A DNA stretch of 34,645 nucleotides, from NCBI GenBank assembly GCA_031260575.1, contig JAIRJR010000341.1:1-34645 (forward strand). Direction: 5' to 3'. A model generated the notes under the pieces. That model was not told where the DNA came from. It was given only the letters and a program-made list of their open reading frames with translations, and searched no databases. The position numbers and the translations under genes are program-made. Position 1 is the stretch's first letter, and each line of letters begins with the position of its first letter. Origin of the DNA: Tannerella sp. GTDB lineage: Bacteria > Bacteroidota > Bacteroidia > Bacteroidales > Tannerellaceae. This document shows, in pieces, positions 1 to 9,705 of the stretch.

Positions 1-2
1 TC

Positions 3-1289
3 GGCGGTTACAGTCTTTTGACCGAATCGGACGGAGCGAGTTATGGGATGGGGATGGTGAACCTCACCGACTGGAAAGATCGGAAAAAATCGGCTTTGGA
101 AATGATGGACGACTTCAAAGGCAGGGTGGGACATATCAAGGACGCCCAAATTGAATTTTTCTTCCCGCCGGCAGTTCCCGGATTTGGTAATGCCAGTGGC
201 TTTGAAGTCCGCTTATTGGATTTAGCCGGAGGGTCGATAGAAGATTTGGGCGAGGTGTCCGAAACATTCCTCAATGCGTTGAACAATCATCCGCAACTGC
301 AAAACGTCAGTACGGGTTTTAACCTTAACTTCCCGCGTTATTTGCTTCATGCCGACCTGCAAAAAGCGGCGCAATTGGGCGTTAATGTTGACGAAGCAAT
401 GGAAGCGATGCAATCGTACATCGGCAGTTATTATGCCACCAGCTTTATCCTCTTCGGGCATAAATACAGGGTGATGCTTCAGGCTGCGCCGGAGTTTCGG
501 GCTAACCCGGAGGATATTTTCCGCTTTTACGCCAAGAATAAAGACGACGAAATGGTGCCATTCTCGAATTTCATGACGGCAGAAAAGAGTTACGGTCCCG
601 AACAAATAACCCGATATAACATGTACACTTCGGCGATGCTGAACGGCGAAGCGGCGCCGGGCGTCAGTTCCGGACAGGCGATTGCCGCCATTGAAGAGGT
701 AGCCAAACGCACGCTTCCAAAAGGCTATGGCATCGAATGGTCGGGAATATCACGTGAAGAACAGGCGCAGGGCAATCAGGCGATATGGATTTTTGTGATT
801 TGCCTGTTGTTTGTTTACCTATTGTTGAGCGCCCAATACGAGAGCTGGCTATTGCCCATTCCTGTGGTTTTGTCGCTTCCGGCAGGTGTTTTCGGTACAT
901 TTATATTTCTGAAACTGTTAGGGCTGGAAAATAATATTTATGCGCAAGTCGCATTGATTATGCTCATCGGATTGCTCGGCAAAAATGCCATCCTTATTAT
1001 CGAAATGGCAAACCAATTCAGGCGTGAGAAAGGCATGTCGATCATGGAAGCCGCCATCAAAGGCGCCATGGTTCGTCTTCGCCCGATTCTGATGACCTCG
1101 TTTGCCTTTATCTTCGGGTTGATTCCCCTGATGATAGCCACCGGTGCAGGCGCTCTCGGCAACCGTACCATCGGTACGGCAGCAGCAGGAGGTATGTTAA
1201 TTGGTACATTGGCAGGGATTTTTCTGGTGCCGGGGTTGTATATTATCTTTGAAATGATCGGTTCGAAATTTAAAACATCAAAGTCATGA
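3..1289 (+). CDS. RND (HAE1/AcrB-type) multidrug efflux transporter, C-terminal part; 5' end is outside the window
   Basis: The frame is open upstream of the listed TTG start to the window edge (GGYSLLTESDG...). The protein contains RND transmembrane motifs (SAQYESWLLPIPVVLSLPAGVFG, LIGLLGKNAILIIE, RLRPILMTSFAFIFGLIPL). Confidence 0.93.
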   Translation, partial: GGYSLLTESDGASYGMGMVNLTDWKDRKKSALEMMDDFKGRVGHIKDAQIEFFFPPAVPGFGNASGFEVRLLDLAGGSIEDLGEVSETFLNALNNHPQLQNVSTGFNLNFPRYLLHADLQKAAQLGVNVDEAMEAMQSYIGSYYATSFILFGHKYRVMLQAAPEFRANPEDIFRFYAKNKDDEMVPFSNFMTAEKSYGPEQITRYNMYTSAMLNGEAAPGVSSGQAIAAIEEVAKRTLPKGYGIEWSGISREEQAQGNQAIWIFVICLLFVYLLLSAQYESWLLPIPVVLSLPAGVFGTFIFLKLLGLENNIYAQVALIMLIGLLGKNAILIIEMANQFRREKGMSIMEAAIKGAMVRLRPILMTSFAFIFGLIPLMIATGAGALGNRTIGTAAAGGMLIGTLAGIFLVPGLYIIFEMIGSKFKTSKS

Positions 1290-2695
1290 AAACCAAAATA
1301 ATCGTAAAAATCTTATTAATCATACAAATCATCGTTCAGACAGGATGTGCTTCGCAAAAAATTACCCAAACCGAACAAATCTATCTTCCTGATAATTATA
1401 TTGTTGCATCTGACTCAACAACAATAGCCGCTATCCGGTGGATGGACTTTTTCTCCGATACCCATCTTCAGGAATATATCCGTACTGCTTTAAACAACAA
1501 CTATTCCTATACCGTAGCGCTGGAGCGTGTCAATCAGGCGCGTTTGGTCTTACTGCAAAGCAAAATGGCTTACCTGCCTCAATTGGATGCAGGCGTTTCG
1601 GCCGGAATACAGCGTTTTGGCGAGTATCACATGGATGGCATCGGAAACCGCGAATCATCAACACCCATCCCCGACCCCTACCGCGATTTCAATCTGGGTT
1701 TGCGGTTCGGATGGGAACTGAATGTGGCGGGGAAACTGAAACATCAGAAAAGAGCAGCGTTGGCAAGGTATATGGCAAGTGAAGAAGCGTTGAATTATAC
1801 CCGTTCGTTATTGGTATGCGAAGTTGCAACCATCTACTATGAGTTAATCGGTCTTGACAAACGTCAAACCATTTACAGCCGGTATATTGAATCGCTGAAC
1901 GCCTCCTTGTCATTATCCCGTGAATTGGTGGCGGAAGGTTTTGAGACCTCGCTTGCCGCCGAACAGTTCGAAACAAAGATCTTATCACTCCAAAGCATTA
2001 TCTTATGGGAAAAACATGAGATATCGGTTAAGGAACGTGCACTTGCCGTATTGTTAGGCGGTCTGCCGATTGAATTTGTACGGATGGATTTTGAACAAGC
2101 CAATGTACTGAATTATCCGGTACAAACAGGTCTTCCGGCACAAATCATCCGGTATCGGCCGGATATCCGCGAAGCGGAACTGCAATTGCAGGCTTCAAAA
2201 TTGGATGTTGCTGTTGCGCACGCCGCCTTTTTCCCGTCAATAGTCATTGGCGGAGGCGGTGAATTTAATAGTTTCGAGTTATCGAAATGGTTCAAAACGC
2301 CGGCTTCATTTGTTTATGATATTGCAGCCGGATTAACGGCGCCAATATTCCGGCAACGTGAAATCCGCACCCTCTGGGAAAATGCAAAAAGCGAACAACG
2401 GATAGCCCTCAAAAACTACCATCAACAGGTTATCTCCGCATACGCCGAAGTATTGGACGTGCTTTCGGAAATTAAAACAACAGAAAGCATGCAACAACTT
2501 AAATATAAGGAAGTAGCCATCTATCACCGTTCGCAGGAAAGCGCTACGGAACTGTTCAAACTCGACTTTGCCGGATATTTGGAAGTGCTTTCGGTTATGG
2601 AAAAAAGCCTCGAAGCAGAACTGGAATATGCACATATATCCACCTCACATGCTATAACGCACATTCTTTTGTATCGTTCGTTGGGAGGTGGGTGA
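1286..2695 (+). CDS. Outer membrane efflux lipoprotein, TolC/OprM (NodT) family
   Basis: Lipobox-like N-terminus (IIVQTGCASQ), OEP-type repeats (RPDIREAELQLQASKLDVAVAHAAFFPSI), and a 4-bp overlap with the RND gene. Confidence 0.92.
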   Translation: MKTKIIVKILLIIQIIVQTGCASQKITQTEQIYLPDNYIVASDSTTIAAIRWMDFFSDTHLQEYIRTALNNNYSYTVALERVNQARLVLLQSKMAYLPQLDAGVSAGIQRFGEYHMDGIGNRESSTPIPDPYRDFNLGLRFGWELNVAGKLKHQKRAALARYMASEEALNYTRSLLVCEVATIYYELIGLDKRQTIYSRYIESLNASLSLSRELVAEGFETSLAAEQFETKILSLQSIILWEKHEISVKERALAVLLGGLPIEFVRMDFEQANVLNYPVQTGLPAQIIRYRPDIREAELQLQASKLDVAVAHAAFFPSIVIGGGGEFNSFELSKWFKTPASFVYDIAAGLTAPIFRQREIRTLWENAKSEQRIALKNYHQQVISAYAEVLDVLSEIKTTESMQQLKYKEVAIYHRSQESATELFKLDFAGYLEVLSVMEKSLEAELEYAHISTSHAITHILLYRSLGGG

Positions 2696-2806
2696 AATAT
2701 CACCGTCGTAATCGGATAGAATGCCATGTTTATAAAAAACGAGGAAACTTTTTAACAATTAAGAATTAATAATTACGAGGGAGGCGAAACGGAGAAACAG
2801 GAGACG

Positions 2807-2835
2807 TTGAATATCCTGAATTATTCCTATCTTTG
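2807..2835 (+). promoter_or_regulatory. Putative Bacteroidota promoter (-33 TTG, -7 TATCTTTG) upstream of the PBP4-type gene
   Basis: TTG at 2807-2809 and TATCTTTG at 2828-2835, which matches the TAnnTTTG consensus; 18-nt spacing. Confidence 0.4.
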
Positions 2836-2985
2836 CGTTTGTTTATAGACAGCATAAGTGAAAAGATATGGTATTATATTCTTCAGGCACAGCAATTCAC
2901 TTTAGGTAGCAAAGGAGTTGGTGGAATTTTATAACGACAAACTTAGTTCGACGCAATAAAAGACTTTTTCATTGAAAGAAAAATA

Positions 2986-4464
2986 ATGAATAACAAATTA
3001 CCAACCGGCTTTTTCGGTCGCGCAGCCATAGTTCTGTGCTTTTTTGTATGTTATGTTCATACCATTGCGCAAGTGCCGCAACCTCTCCGTCTTTTTCTAC
3101 AAAAACCTGCTTTGCAGGGTGCCTCCGTATCTTTTATGGTCAAGGAAGTTGGTAGTGGGGATGTTCTTTATTGTTATGATACAGAACGGGAAATGACGCC
3201 GGCATCTGTAATGAAAACCGTTACCACAGCCACTGCACTCGAACTGTTAGGCGAAGATTTTTGTTTTGAAACATCGATTTTATACGACGGAGAGATTCGG
3301 GAAGGCATCCTCAACGGAAATCTTTATATTTACGGCAGTGGCGATCCGACCCTTAATTCATCCGAATTGGAAACAGTAAAGGACAGTATTTTGGTTTTAT
3401 GGACTTTGGCTATCCAAGAAGCCGGTATTCAACGAATTGCCGGACGGGTTATTGCCGATGAAAGTATCTTCGATACCGAAGGCGTTTCCATGAAATGGAT
3501 GAGGGAAGATTTGGGGAGCGGCTATGGACAAGGCAGTTATGGTCTCAATTTTTTCGACAATCAATATACGCTTTATTTGAGAACGGGAGCATCCGGCACT
3601 CAACCCGTCTTGTTAGGAACCGAACCGGCCATGCCCAATCTGACCTTTTATAACTACCTGAAAATTTCGCCCATTCCGTCAGATAGTACCTATATTGTCG
3701 GTTCGCCTTTTTCGAACGAACGATACCTCTATGGCGTGATGCGAACCAACCAAAACCGGGCAAGCATGAGAGGAGATATACCCGACCCTGCTCTTTCTTT
3801 GGCCAAATACTTTTCTGATTATCTTATAAATAACGGCATTGGCGTGGACATTGCGCCTTCGTGTCATCGTATCTTAACGCAATTGGGCGAATGGAAGAAT
3901 ACCTCACGCCATAAACTGCTCACAACGTATTCACCTCCGTTAAAAGAAATCGTTCGAATTACCAATTTTGTAAGTCATAATATGTATGCCGACGCCCTAC
4001 TAAAAACACTTGGTTTACAGTTTCAATCGAATCACCCGGAAGTGGCTTCATCTTTCGAGAAAGGTTCCATTATCATCAAAGATTATTGGAAAAAGAAGGG
4101 TTTGAATACAACCTCGCTTAGGATATTTGACGGTAGCGGACTGGCAATTACAAATAAGGTAACCGTCGAATTTCTGTGCGACATGTATATTTATATGGCT
4201 ACACAATCTAATATGTCCGGCTGCTTTATCGGATCTTTGCCGCAACCCGGCTTAGACGGAACGGTTCGAAACTTTCTCAGAGGCTCTTCCTTACAGGGAA
4301 AAACCCGTCTGAAAAGCGGCAGTATGAGCTGGGTACAGTGTTTTGGAGGGTATATCACAAAAGACGGAAAACAGTATGCTGTCGCCCTTTTGATAAATAA
4401 CTTCTCTGGCCGTTCAAATCTTTTAAGAGGCAACATTGAAGCGTTACTTCTATCGCTTTTTTAA
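2986..4464 (+). CDS. dacB: D-alanyl-D-alanine carboxypeptidase/endopeptidase, PBP4 (peptidase S13) family
   Basis: SxxK (ASVMKT), SxN (VSHNMYAD) and KSG (LKSGS) active-site motifs in S13 arrangement; hydrophobic signal-like N-terminus. Confidence 0.9.
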   Translation: MNNKLPTGFFGRAAIVLCFFVCYVHTIAQVPQPLRLFLQKPALQGASVSFMVKEVGSGDVLYCYDTEREMTPASVMKTVTTATALELLGEDFCFETSILYDGEIREGILNGNLYIYGSGDPTLNSSELETVKDSILVLWTLAIQEAGIQRIAGRVIADESIFDTEGVSMKWMREDLGSGYGQGSYGLNFFDNQYTLYLRTGASGTQPVLLGTEPAMPNLTFYNYLKISPIPSDSTYIVGSPFSNERYLYGVMRTNQNRASMRGDIPDPALSLAKYFSDYLINNGIGVDIAPSCHRILTQLGEWKNTSRHKLLTTYSPPLKEIVRITNFVSHNMYADALLKTLGLQFQSNHPEVASSFEKGSIIIKDYWKKKGLNTTSLRIFDGSGLAITNKVTVEFLCDMYIYMATQSNMSGCFIGSLPQPGLDGTVRNFLRGSSLQGKTRLKSGSMSWVQCFGGYITKDGKQYAVALLINNFSGRSNLLRGNIEALLLSLF

Positions 4465-4544
4465 AAAACCGGATAAAAAAAACATATTTTCCCTATTATT
4501 GTCAACAAAATCACTACTTTTGTCGACTTATTTGAATCGGAAGT

Positions 4545-5672
4545 ATGGAAGTAGAGATTAAAGAGGCGACGACTAAGAAGGAACTGAGGAAGTTTGTGAA
4601 GTTCAACATTGGGTTGTATAAGGATTGTCCTTATCATGTTCCGGGATTGATTGATGAAGAGCTGATGACCTTGTCGAAGGATAAAAATCCGGCTTTCGAA
4701 ATAGCGGAAGCGATTTATTTTCTGGCCTATAAAGGCGAAAAGGTTGTGGGTAGGATTGCCGGTATTATCAATCACAGGAATAATGAAACTTATCACAAGA
4801 AAAACGTCCGATTTGGATTTGTCGATTTTATTGATGATGTTGAAGTGGTTGATAAACTGTTTTACGCCGTCGAACACTGGGCGAAAGAAAAAGGGATGGA
4901 GGTGATACACGGGCCATTGGGCTTCACCGACCTCGACCATGAAGGGATGTTGATAGAAGGTTTCGACCAGATGGGTACAATGGCGGCTCTATATAATTAC
5001 GACTACTACCCAAAGCATCTTGTACGGATGGGATACGAAAAAGACCTTGATTGGAAGGAATTTAAAATTTTCATTCCCAAAGAAATACCCGAAAAGCATA
5101 TGCGTATCGGAGAGATCGTTAAGAAAAAATACGGACTGACAATTCTCAAATTCAAAAAGAGAAAAGATATTTGGCCGTATGCACAAAATATCTTTGATAC
5201 ATTAAACAAAGCCTATGCTCATCTCTATGGGTTTACCAAGCTGACCCCCAAACAGATCGACTACTATGTGAAAATGTATATTCCGATACTCAGATTAGAT
5301 ATGATCACACTGATATTAAGAGAATCTGATGACGCTGTCGTTGGTTTTGGCATCGCATTACCCAATCTTTCGCAGGCGCTTCGGAAAGCAAAAGGACGAT
5401 TCTTCCCGTTTGGTTTTATTCCACTCTTGAAGGCGCTGAATACAAAGACTAAAGTAGTTGATCTTTATTTGATCGGCGTCCTTCCCGAATATCAGAATAA
5501 AGGTGTGAACGCATTGTTATTTACGGACTTGATTCCTGTATTTAATAAATTAGGAGTTGTTTATGCAGAAAGTAATCCCGAACTCGAAACAAACAATGCC
5601 GTTCAGGCTCAATGGGATTATTTCAAGATCGAGCATCACAAAACAAGAAGGGCTTTTAGCAAACAATTATAA
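4545..5672 (+). CDS. GNAT-like N-acetyltransferase family protein
   Basis: 375-aa ORF with GNAT-like C-terminal segment (LIGVLPEYQNKGVNALLFTDLIPVFNKLGVVYAESNPELETN). Confidence 0.6.
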   Translation: MEVEIKEATTKKELRKFVKFNIGLYKDCPYHVPGLIDEELMTLSKDKNPAFEIAEAIYFLAYKGEKVVGRIAGIINHRNNETYHKKNVRFGFVDFIDDVEVVDKLFYAVEHWAKEKGMEVIHGPLGFTDLDHEGMLIEGFDQMGTMAALYNYDYYPKHLVRMGYEKDLDWKEFKIFIPKEIPEKHMRIGEIVKKKYGLTILKFKKRKDIWPYAQNIFDTLNKAYAHLYGFTKLTPKQIDYYVKMYIPILRLDMITLILRESDDAVVGFGIALPNLSQALRKAKGRFFPFGFIPLLKALNTKTKVVDLYLIGVLPEYQNKGVNALLFTDLIPVFNKLGVVYAESNPELETNNAVQAQWDYFKIEHHKTRRAFSKQL

Positions 5673-5731
5673 ACAGCAAGTATGAAGCGAAATATCTTTC
5701 GCCCTTATCTGACAAATATTTGTAAACATCT

Positions 5732-7612
5732 ATGAACGAATTTAATTCATCTTTTCAAGTTCAGACAGCTTATGTCGACGACGATGTCATTACACTGGAA
5801 TGGAAAGAACATATTCGCTTGCGTCCCGGAATGTATATCGGGAAATTGGGCGACGGAACATCGGCAGATGATGGCATCTATGTGTTACTCAAGGAAGTAT
5901 TAGACAATTCCATTGATGAATATATGATGGGGTACGGAAAAAGCATTTCGGTTTCCATCCGGGACGGAGAGGTGACCGTTCGTGATTATGGACGCGGAGT
6001 GCCTCTGAATAAGGTAGTTGACGTTTCGAGCCGGATGAATACAGGCGCTAAATACGATAGCAAAGCATTCAAAAAATCAGTCGGGTTGAATGGCGTTGGT
6101 ATCAAGGCGGCCAATGCGTTGAGCCGTTATTTCAGGATCGCCAGTTTCCGAGAAAAAGAATCGAAAGAGGTCGAATATGAACGGGCTGACATTGTACGTC
6201 AAACCGAAATTGTCGAAACGTCGGAGAAAAATGGCACTTTGGTGTCTTTCATTCCTGATAATGAGATTTTCATAAACTATGCTTATCAGGATGAATATGT
6301 TGAAAACTTGTTGAAAAATTATGTATTTTTAAACACCGGACTGACAATCAATTATAACGGAAAACCATTCCATTCGAAAAACGGTTTAGCCGACTTATTG
6401 AATGAACGTATGACAACCGAACCATTATACCCCGTTATTCACCTGAAAGGAGATGATATTGAGGTTGTTATTACTCACGGAAATCAATATGGCGAAGAAT
6501 ATTATTCGTTTGTCAACGGTCAATATACCACGCAGGGAGGTACACATCTTTCGGCTTTTCGGGAGTCGGTATCCCGTGTAATCAAAGAATATTTTAACAA
6601 GGGCTTTGAATACTCCGATATCCGTTCGGGGATTGTAGGCGCTATCAGTATCAAGGTAGTCGAACCGGTATTTGAAAGCCAGACAAAAACAAAGTTAGGG
6701 TCGAAAGACATTGCCCCCGACGGACCTTCCATTTCAAAATTTATCGGCGATTTCATCAAAAAAGAATTAGATAATTACCTTCATATTAACTCGTCTACCT
6801 CAGATGTTTTACTCCGTAAGATCATGGAATCGGAGAAAGAACGCAAAGCGATTGCCGGAATAACCAAATTAGCCCGCGAGCGTGCGAAAAAAGCCAATCT
6901 GCATAATAAAAAACTGCGTGATTGCCGCATACACCTCAACGATGCTAAAGGCGACGACAGAGAAAACGCGAGTATCTTTATCACTGAGGGCGATTCGGCG
7001 AGTGGTTCAATCACCAAAAGCCGCGATCCGAATTTGCAGGCTGTATTTAGCCTTCGCGGCAAACCGCTGAATTGTTTCGGATTAACCAAAAAGGTGGTTT
7101 ATGAAAACGAAGAATTCAACCTCTTGCAGGCTGCACTGAATATCGAAGATGGCCTTGAAGGGTTAAGATACAATAAGGTCATTATTGCAACCGACGCCGA
7201 TGTCGACGGCATGCATATTCGCCTGTTACTTATCACTTTCTTCCTTCAGTTTTTTCCCGACTTAATCAAGCGCAACCATGTTTTTATCCTGCAAACGCCT
7301 CTCTTCCGCGTGCGTAACAAGCAGAAAACCATTTATTGCTACAGCGAGGAAGAACGTCAGAAGGCGATCAAGGAGTTAGGTAAGAATCCGGAAATTACGC
7401 GCTTCAAAGGGTTGGGAGAGATTTCGCCCGATGAGTTCAAACACTTTATTAGTGGAGATATTCGATTAGACCCTGTCTCCATTAAGAAAGAAGATTTGAT
7501 AAAAGAGATGCTGGAGTTTTACATGGGCAAAAACACAATGGACAGACAAAATTTCATTATCCGGAATCTTGTTGTAGAAGAAGACTTTGAAAATGCAGAC
7601 CTCGCATCGTGA
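5732..7612 (+). CDS. parE: DNA topoisomerase IV subunit B (type IIA ATPase subunit)
   Basis: GHKL ATPase motifs ([33 protein letters not shown]) and TOPRIM motifs ([42 protein letters not shown]). Confidence 0.92.
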   Translation: MNEFNSSFQVQTAYVDDDVITLEWKEHIRLRPGMYIGKLGDGTSADDGIYVLLKEVLDNSIDEYMMGYGKSISVSIRDGEVTVRDYGRGVPLNKVVDVSSRMNTGAKYDSKAFKKSVGLNGVGIKAANALSRYFRIASFREKESKEVEYERADIVRQTEIVETSEKNGTLVSFIPDNEIFINYAYQDEYVENLLKNYVFLNTGLTINYNGKPFHSKNGLADLLNERMTTEPLYPVIHLKGDDIEVVITHGNQYGEEYYSFVNGQYTTQGGTHLSAFRESVSRVIKEYFNKGFEYSDIRSGIVGAISIKVVEPVFESQTKTKLGSKDIAPDGPSISKFIGDFIKKELDNYLHINSSTSDVLLRKIMESEKERKAIAGITKLARERAKKANLHNKKLRDCRIHLNDAKGDDRENASIFITEGDSASGSITKSRDPNLQAVFSLRGKPLNCFGLTKKVVYENEEFNLLQAALNIEDGLEGLRYNKVIIATDADVDGMHIRLLLITFFLQFFPDLIKRNHVFILQTPLFRVRNKQKTIYCYSEEERQKAIKELGKNPEITRFKGLGEISPDEFKHFISGDIRLDPVSIKKEDLIKEMLEFYMGKNTMDRQNFIIRNLVVEEDFENADLAS

Positions 7613-7628
7613 TAATGATTAGTTGTTC

Positions 7629-8117
7629 ATGGAAATAAAACGAGCCATATTCCCCGGTACATTCGATCCGTTTACAATCGGCCATCAATCGTTGGTAAAC
7701 CGTGCGTTGAAATTGGTAGACGAACTGATCATCTCTATTGGGGTAAATCAAAATAAGCCGGGATTTTTCCCTTTGGAAAAACGAAAAGAAGCCATCACCG
7801 ATCTTTATCGGGATAATCCACAGGTGAAGGTGATGACGTATGACTCTCCGACCGTTGATTTTGCCGAATCGGTAGGCGCCCGGTTTATCTTACGCGGCAT
7901 CCGTACCGTCAACGATTTCGAATACGAAAAAACAATTGCAGATGTAAACAGAACCATCTCTGGCATTGAGACGTTTATTCTTTTCACGGAACCAGAACAT
8001 ACGCATATCAGTTCAAGCGTTGTGCGTGAATTGTTAAAATTCAATAAAGACATTTCCCATTTTGTCCCCAAAGAGTCAATTCTTTATCATACAATAAATA
8101 AGACAGATGAATCATAA
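7629..8117 (+). CDS. coaD: Phosphopantetheine adenylyltransferase
   Basis: Nucleotidyltransferase motif [17 protein letters not shown] and the [13 protein letters not shown] motif. The ATG at 7629 is preferred over the upstream TTG at 7623. Confidence 0.95.
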   Translation: MEIKRAIFPGTFDPFTIGHQSLVNRALKLVDELIISIGVNQNKPGFFPLEKRKEAITDLYRDNPQVKVMTYDSPTVDFAESVGARFILRGIRTVNDFEYEKTIADVNRTISGIETFILFTEPEHTHISSSVVRELLKFNKDISHFVPKESILYHTINKTDES

Positions 8118-9705
8118 ATTTCAATCCGTATTGATCGTGATGCTACTGATCAGTGTCAGCTTGTTTGCCCAACAAAGGATGCCGATCAATGATAACCTGC
8201 AAAAACTTTTACAGGCAGCTTATTTTATTTCAAACGGTTATGTCGAACCCACCGACGAAAAGAAAATTGTTGAGGATGCGATCAGGGGGATGCTCGAAAA
8301 ATTAGATCCCCACTCCGACTATTCCGACCCAACAGAAACAAAAGAACTGACAGAGCCGCTCGAAAGCAATTTTGATGGGATTGGCATTCAGTTTAATATG
8401 CTCAACGACACCTTATATGTGGTACAGGTTATTTCAGGCGGGCCTTCTGAAAAAGTAGGTTTATTGGCAGGCGACCGGATTATAATGGTTGAAGATTCGA
8501 CGATCGCGGGAGTGGGTATGCGAAATACCGACATCCAAAAGCGTCTGCGAGGCGCTAAAGGGACGGAAGTACGCATCAAAGTGAAAAGAGGCGGAATCAG
8601 CGAATTGCTTGAATTTAATATTACGCGGGATCGAATTCCGCTTTACAGTTTGGATGCAGCATATATGCTTGATCAAACCACGGGTTTTCTCCGGTTCAAC
8701 CGTTTTGCTTTATCCACTGTCAACGAATTTAGAGAGGCGATTGACACACTCAAAAAACAGGGCATGGAGAACCTGATTCTCGACCTGCAAAGCAACGGAG
8801 GCGGCTATCTCCACATAGCCAACGAGTTGGCTGATGACTTCTTGGAAAAAGGGCAATTGATCGTCTATACACAAGGAAACAGGTCGCCAAGAGAGAATGT
8901 ACATGCAACCGAGAAGGGCAGTTTCGAAAAAGGAAGGTTAGTGATTATGGTTGACGAAACATCGGCATCAGCAAGCGAGATTCTTTCGGGGGCTGTGCAG
9001 GATTGGGACAGGGGTGTTATCCTGGGACGCCGCACATTTGGCAAAGGGCTTGTACAGCGGCCTATCCCTTTGCCCGATGGCTCGATGATACGTTTGACCA
9101 TTGCCCGCTACTACACCCCAAGCGGGCGATTCATTCAAAAACCCTATACCAGCGGAGAAGGGCGGGAATACAGCCGCGACTTGATAGATCGTTATAACCG
9201 CGGCGAATTTATGAGCGCCGACAGCATTCATTTTCCGGATTCTTTGAAACATAGTACATTGGTTTCCAAGCGGACGGTTTATGGTGGCGGCGGAATTATG
9301 CCCGATGTATTTATTCCAATCGATACTTCCTATACGGATTATCATCGCCGCATATCCAATTTAGGGCTGATCGTCCGTATAGTAATGAATTATATTGACA
9401 GCAACCGGACGAAGTTAACGAAAGAATATCCGAATATCGGACAGTTCAAAGCAAATTTCAACTTATCTGAAGAATTGCTACAACAACTTGTGACATTGGC
9501 AACAGAAGAAAAAATAGAATATAACGAAGAACAATATATCAAAGCGAAACCCCTGATAACACTTCATTTAAAGGCGCTTATCGCTCGTGATTTATTTAAT
9601 ATGAACGAATATTTCCAGGTGATCAACGATGATAATCAAAGCTTGAAAGAAGCCCTGCGAATCATTAACGACCCGGACGAATATAATAGGATTTTAAGAA
9701 ATTGA
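8107..9705 (+). CDS. S41-family C-terminal processing peptidase with PDZ domain
   Basis: PDZ region ([26 protein letters not shown]), S41 catalytic region ([36 protein letters not shown]), N-terminal signal peptide. Confidence 0.93.
   Translation: MNHKFQSVLIVMLLISVSLFAQQRMPINDNLQKLLQAAYFISNGYVEPTDEKKIVEDAIRGMLEKLDPHSDYSDPTETKELTEPLESNFDGIGIQFNMLNDTLYVVQVISGGPSEKVGLLAGDRIIMVEDSTIAGVGMRNTDIQKRLRGAKGTEVRIKVKRGGISELLEFNITRDRIPLYSLDAAYMLDQTTGFLRFNRFALSTVNEFREAIDTLKKQGMENLILDLQSNGGGYLHIANELADDFLEKGQLIVYTQGNRSPRENVHATEKGSFEKGRLVIMVDETSASASEILSGAVQDWDRGVILGRRTFGKGLVQRPIPLPDGSMIRLTIARYYTPSGRFIQKPYTSGEGREYSRDLIDRYNRGEFMSADSIHFPDSLKHSTLVSKRTVYGGGGIMPDVFIPIDTSYTDYHRRISNLGLIVRIVMNYIDSNRTKLTKEYPNIGQFKANFNLSEELLQQLVTLATEEKIEYNEEQYIKAKPLITLHLKALIARDLFNMNEYFQVINDDNQSLKEALRIINDPDEYNRILRN

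Noticed and set aside
222-605. 127-aa minus-strand ORF
   Set aside because: Antisense to the RND transporter coding frame, with no recognisable domain; a typical shadow ORF.
4499-4522. Possible promoter before the GNAT-like gene
   Set aside because: TACTTTTG at 4515-4522 matches the -7 consensus, but no convincing -33 element at proper spacing was found (the nearest TTG gives only 13 nt), so it was not listed as a feature.
4461-4940. 159-aa minus-strand ORF
   Set aside because: Mostly antisense to the well-supported GNAT-like gene and spanning its promoter region; no recognisable motifs.
8968-9345. 125-aa minus-strand ORF
   Set aside because: Antisense to the conserved S41 catalytic region; composition follows the sense-strand codons.
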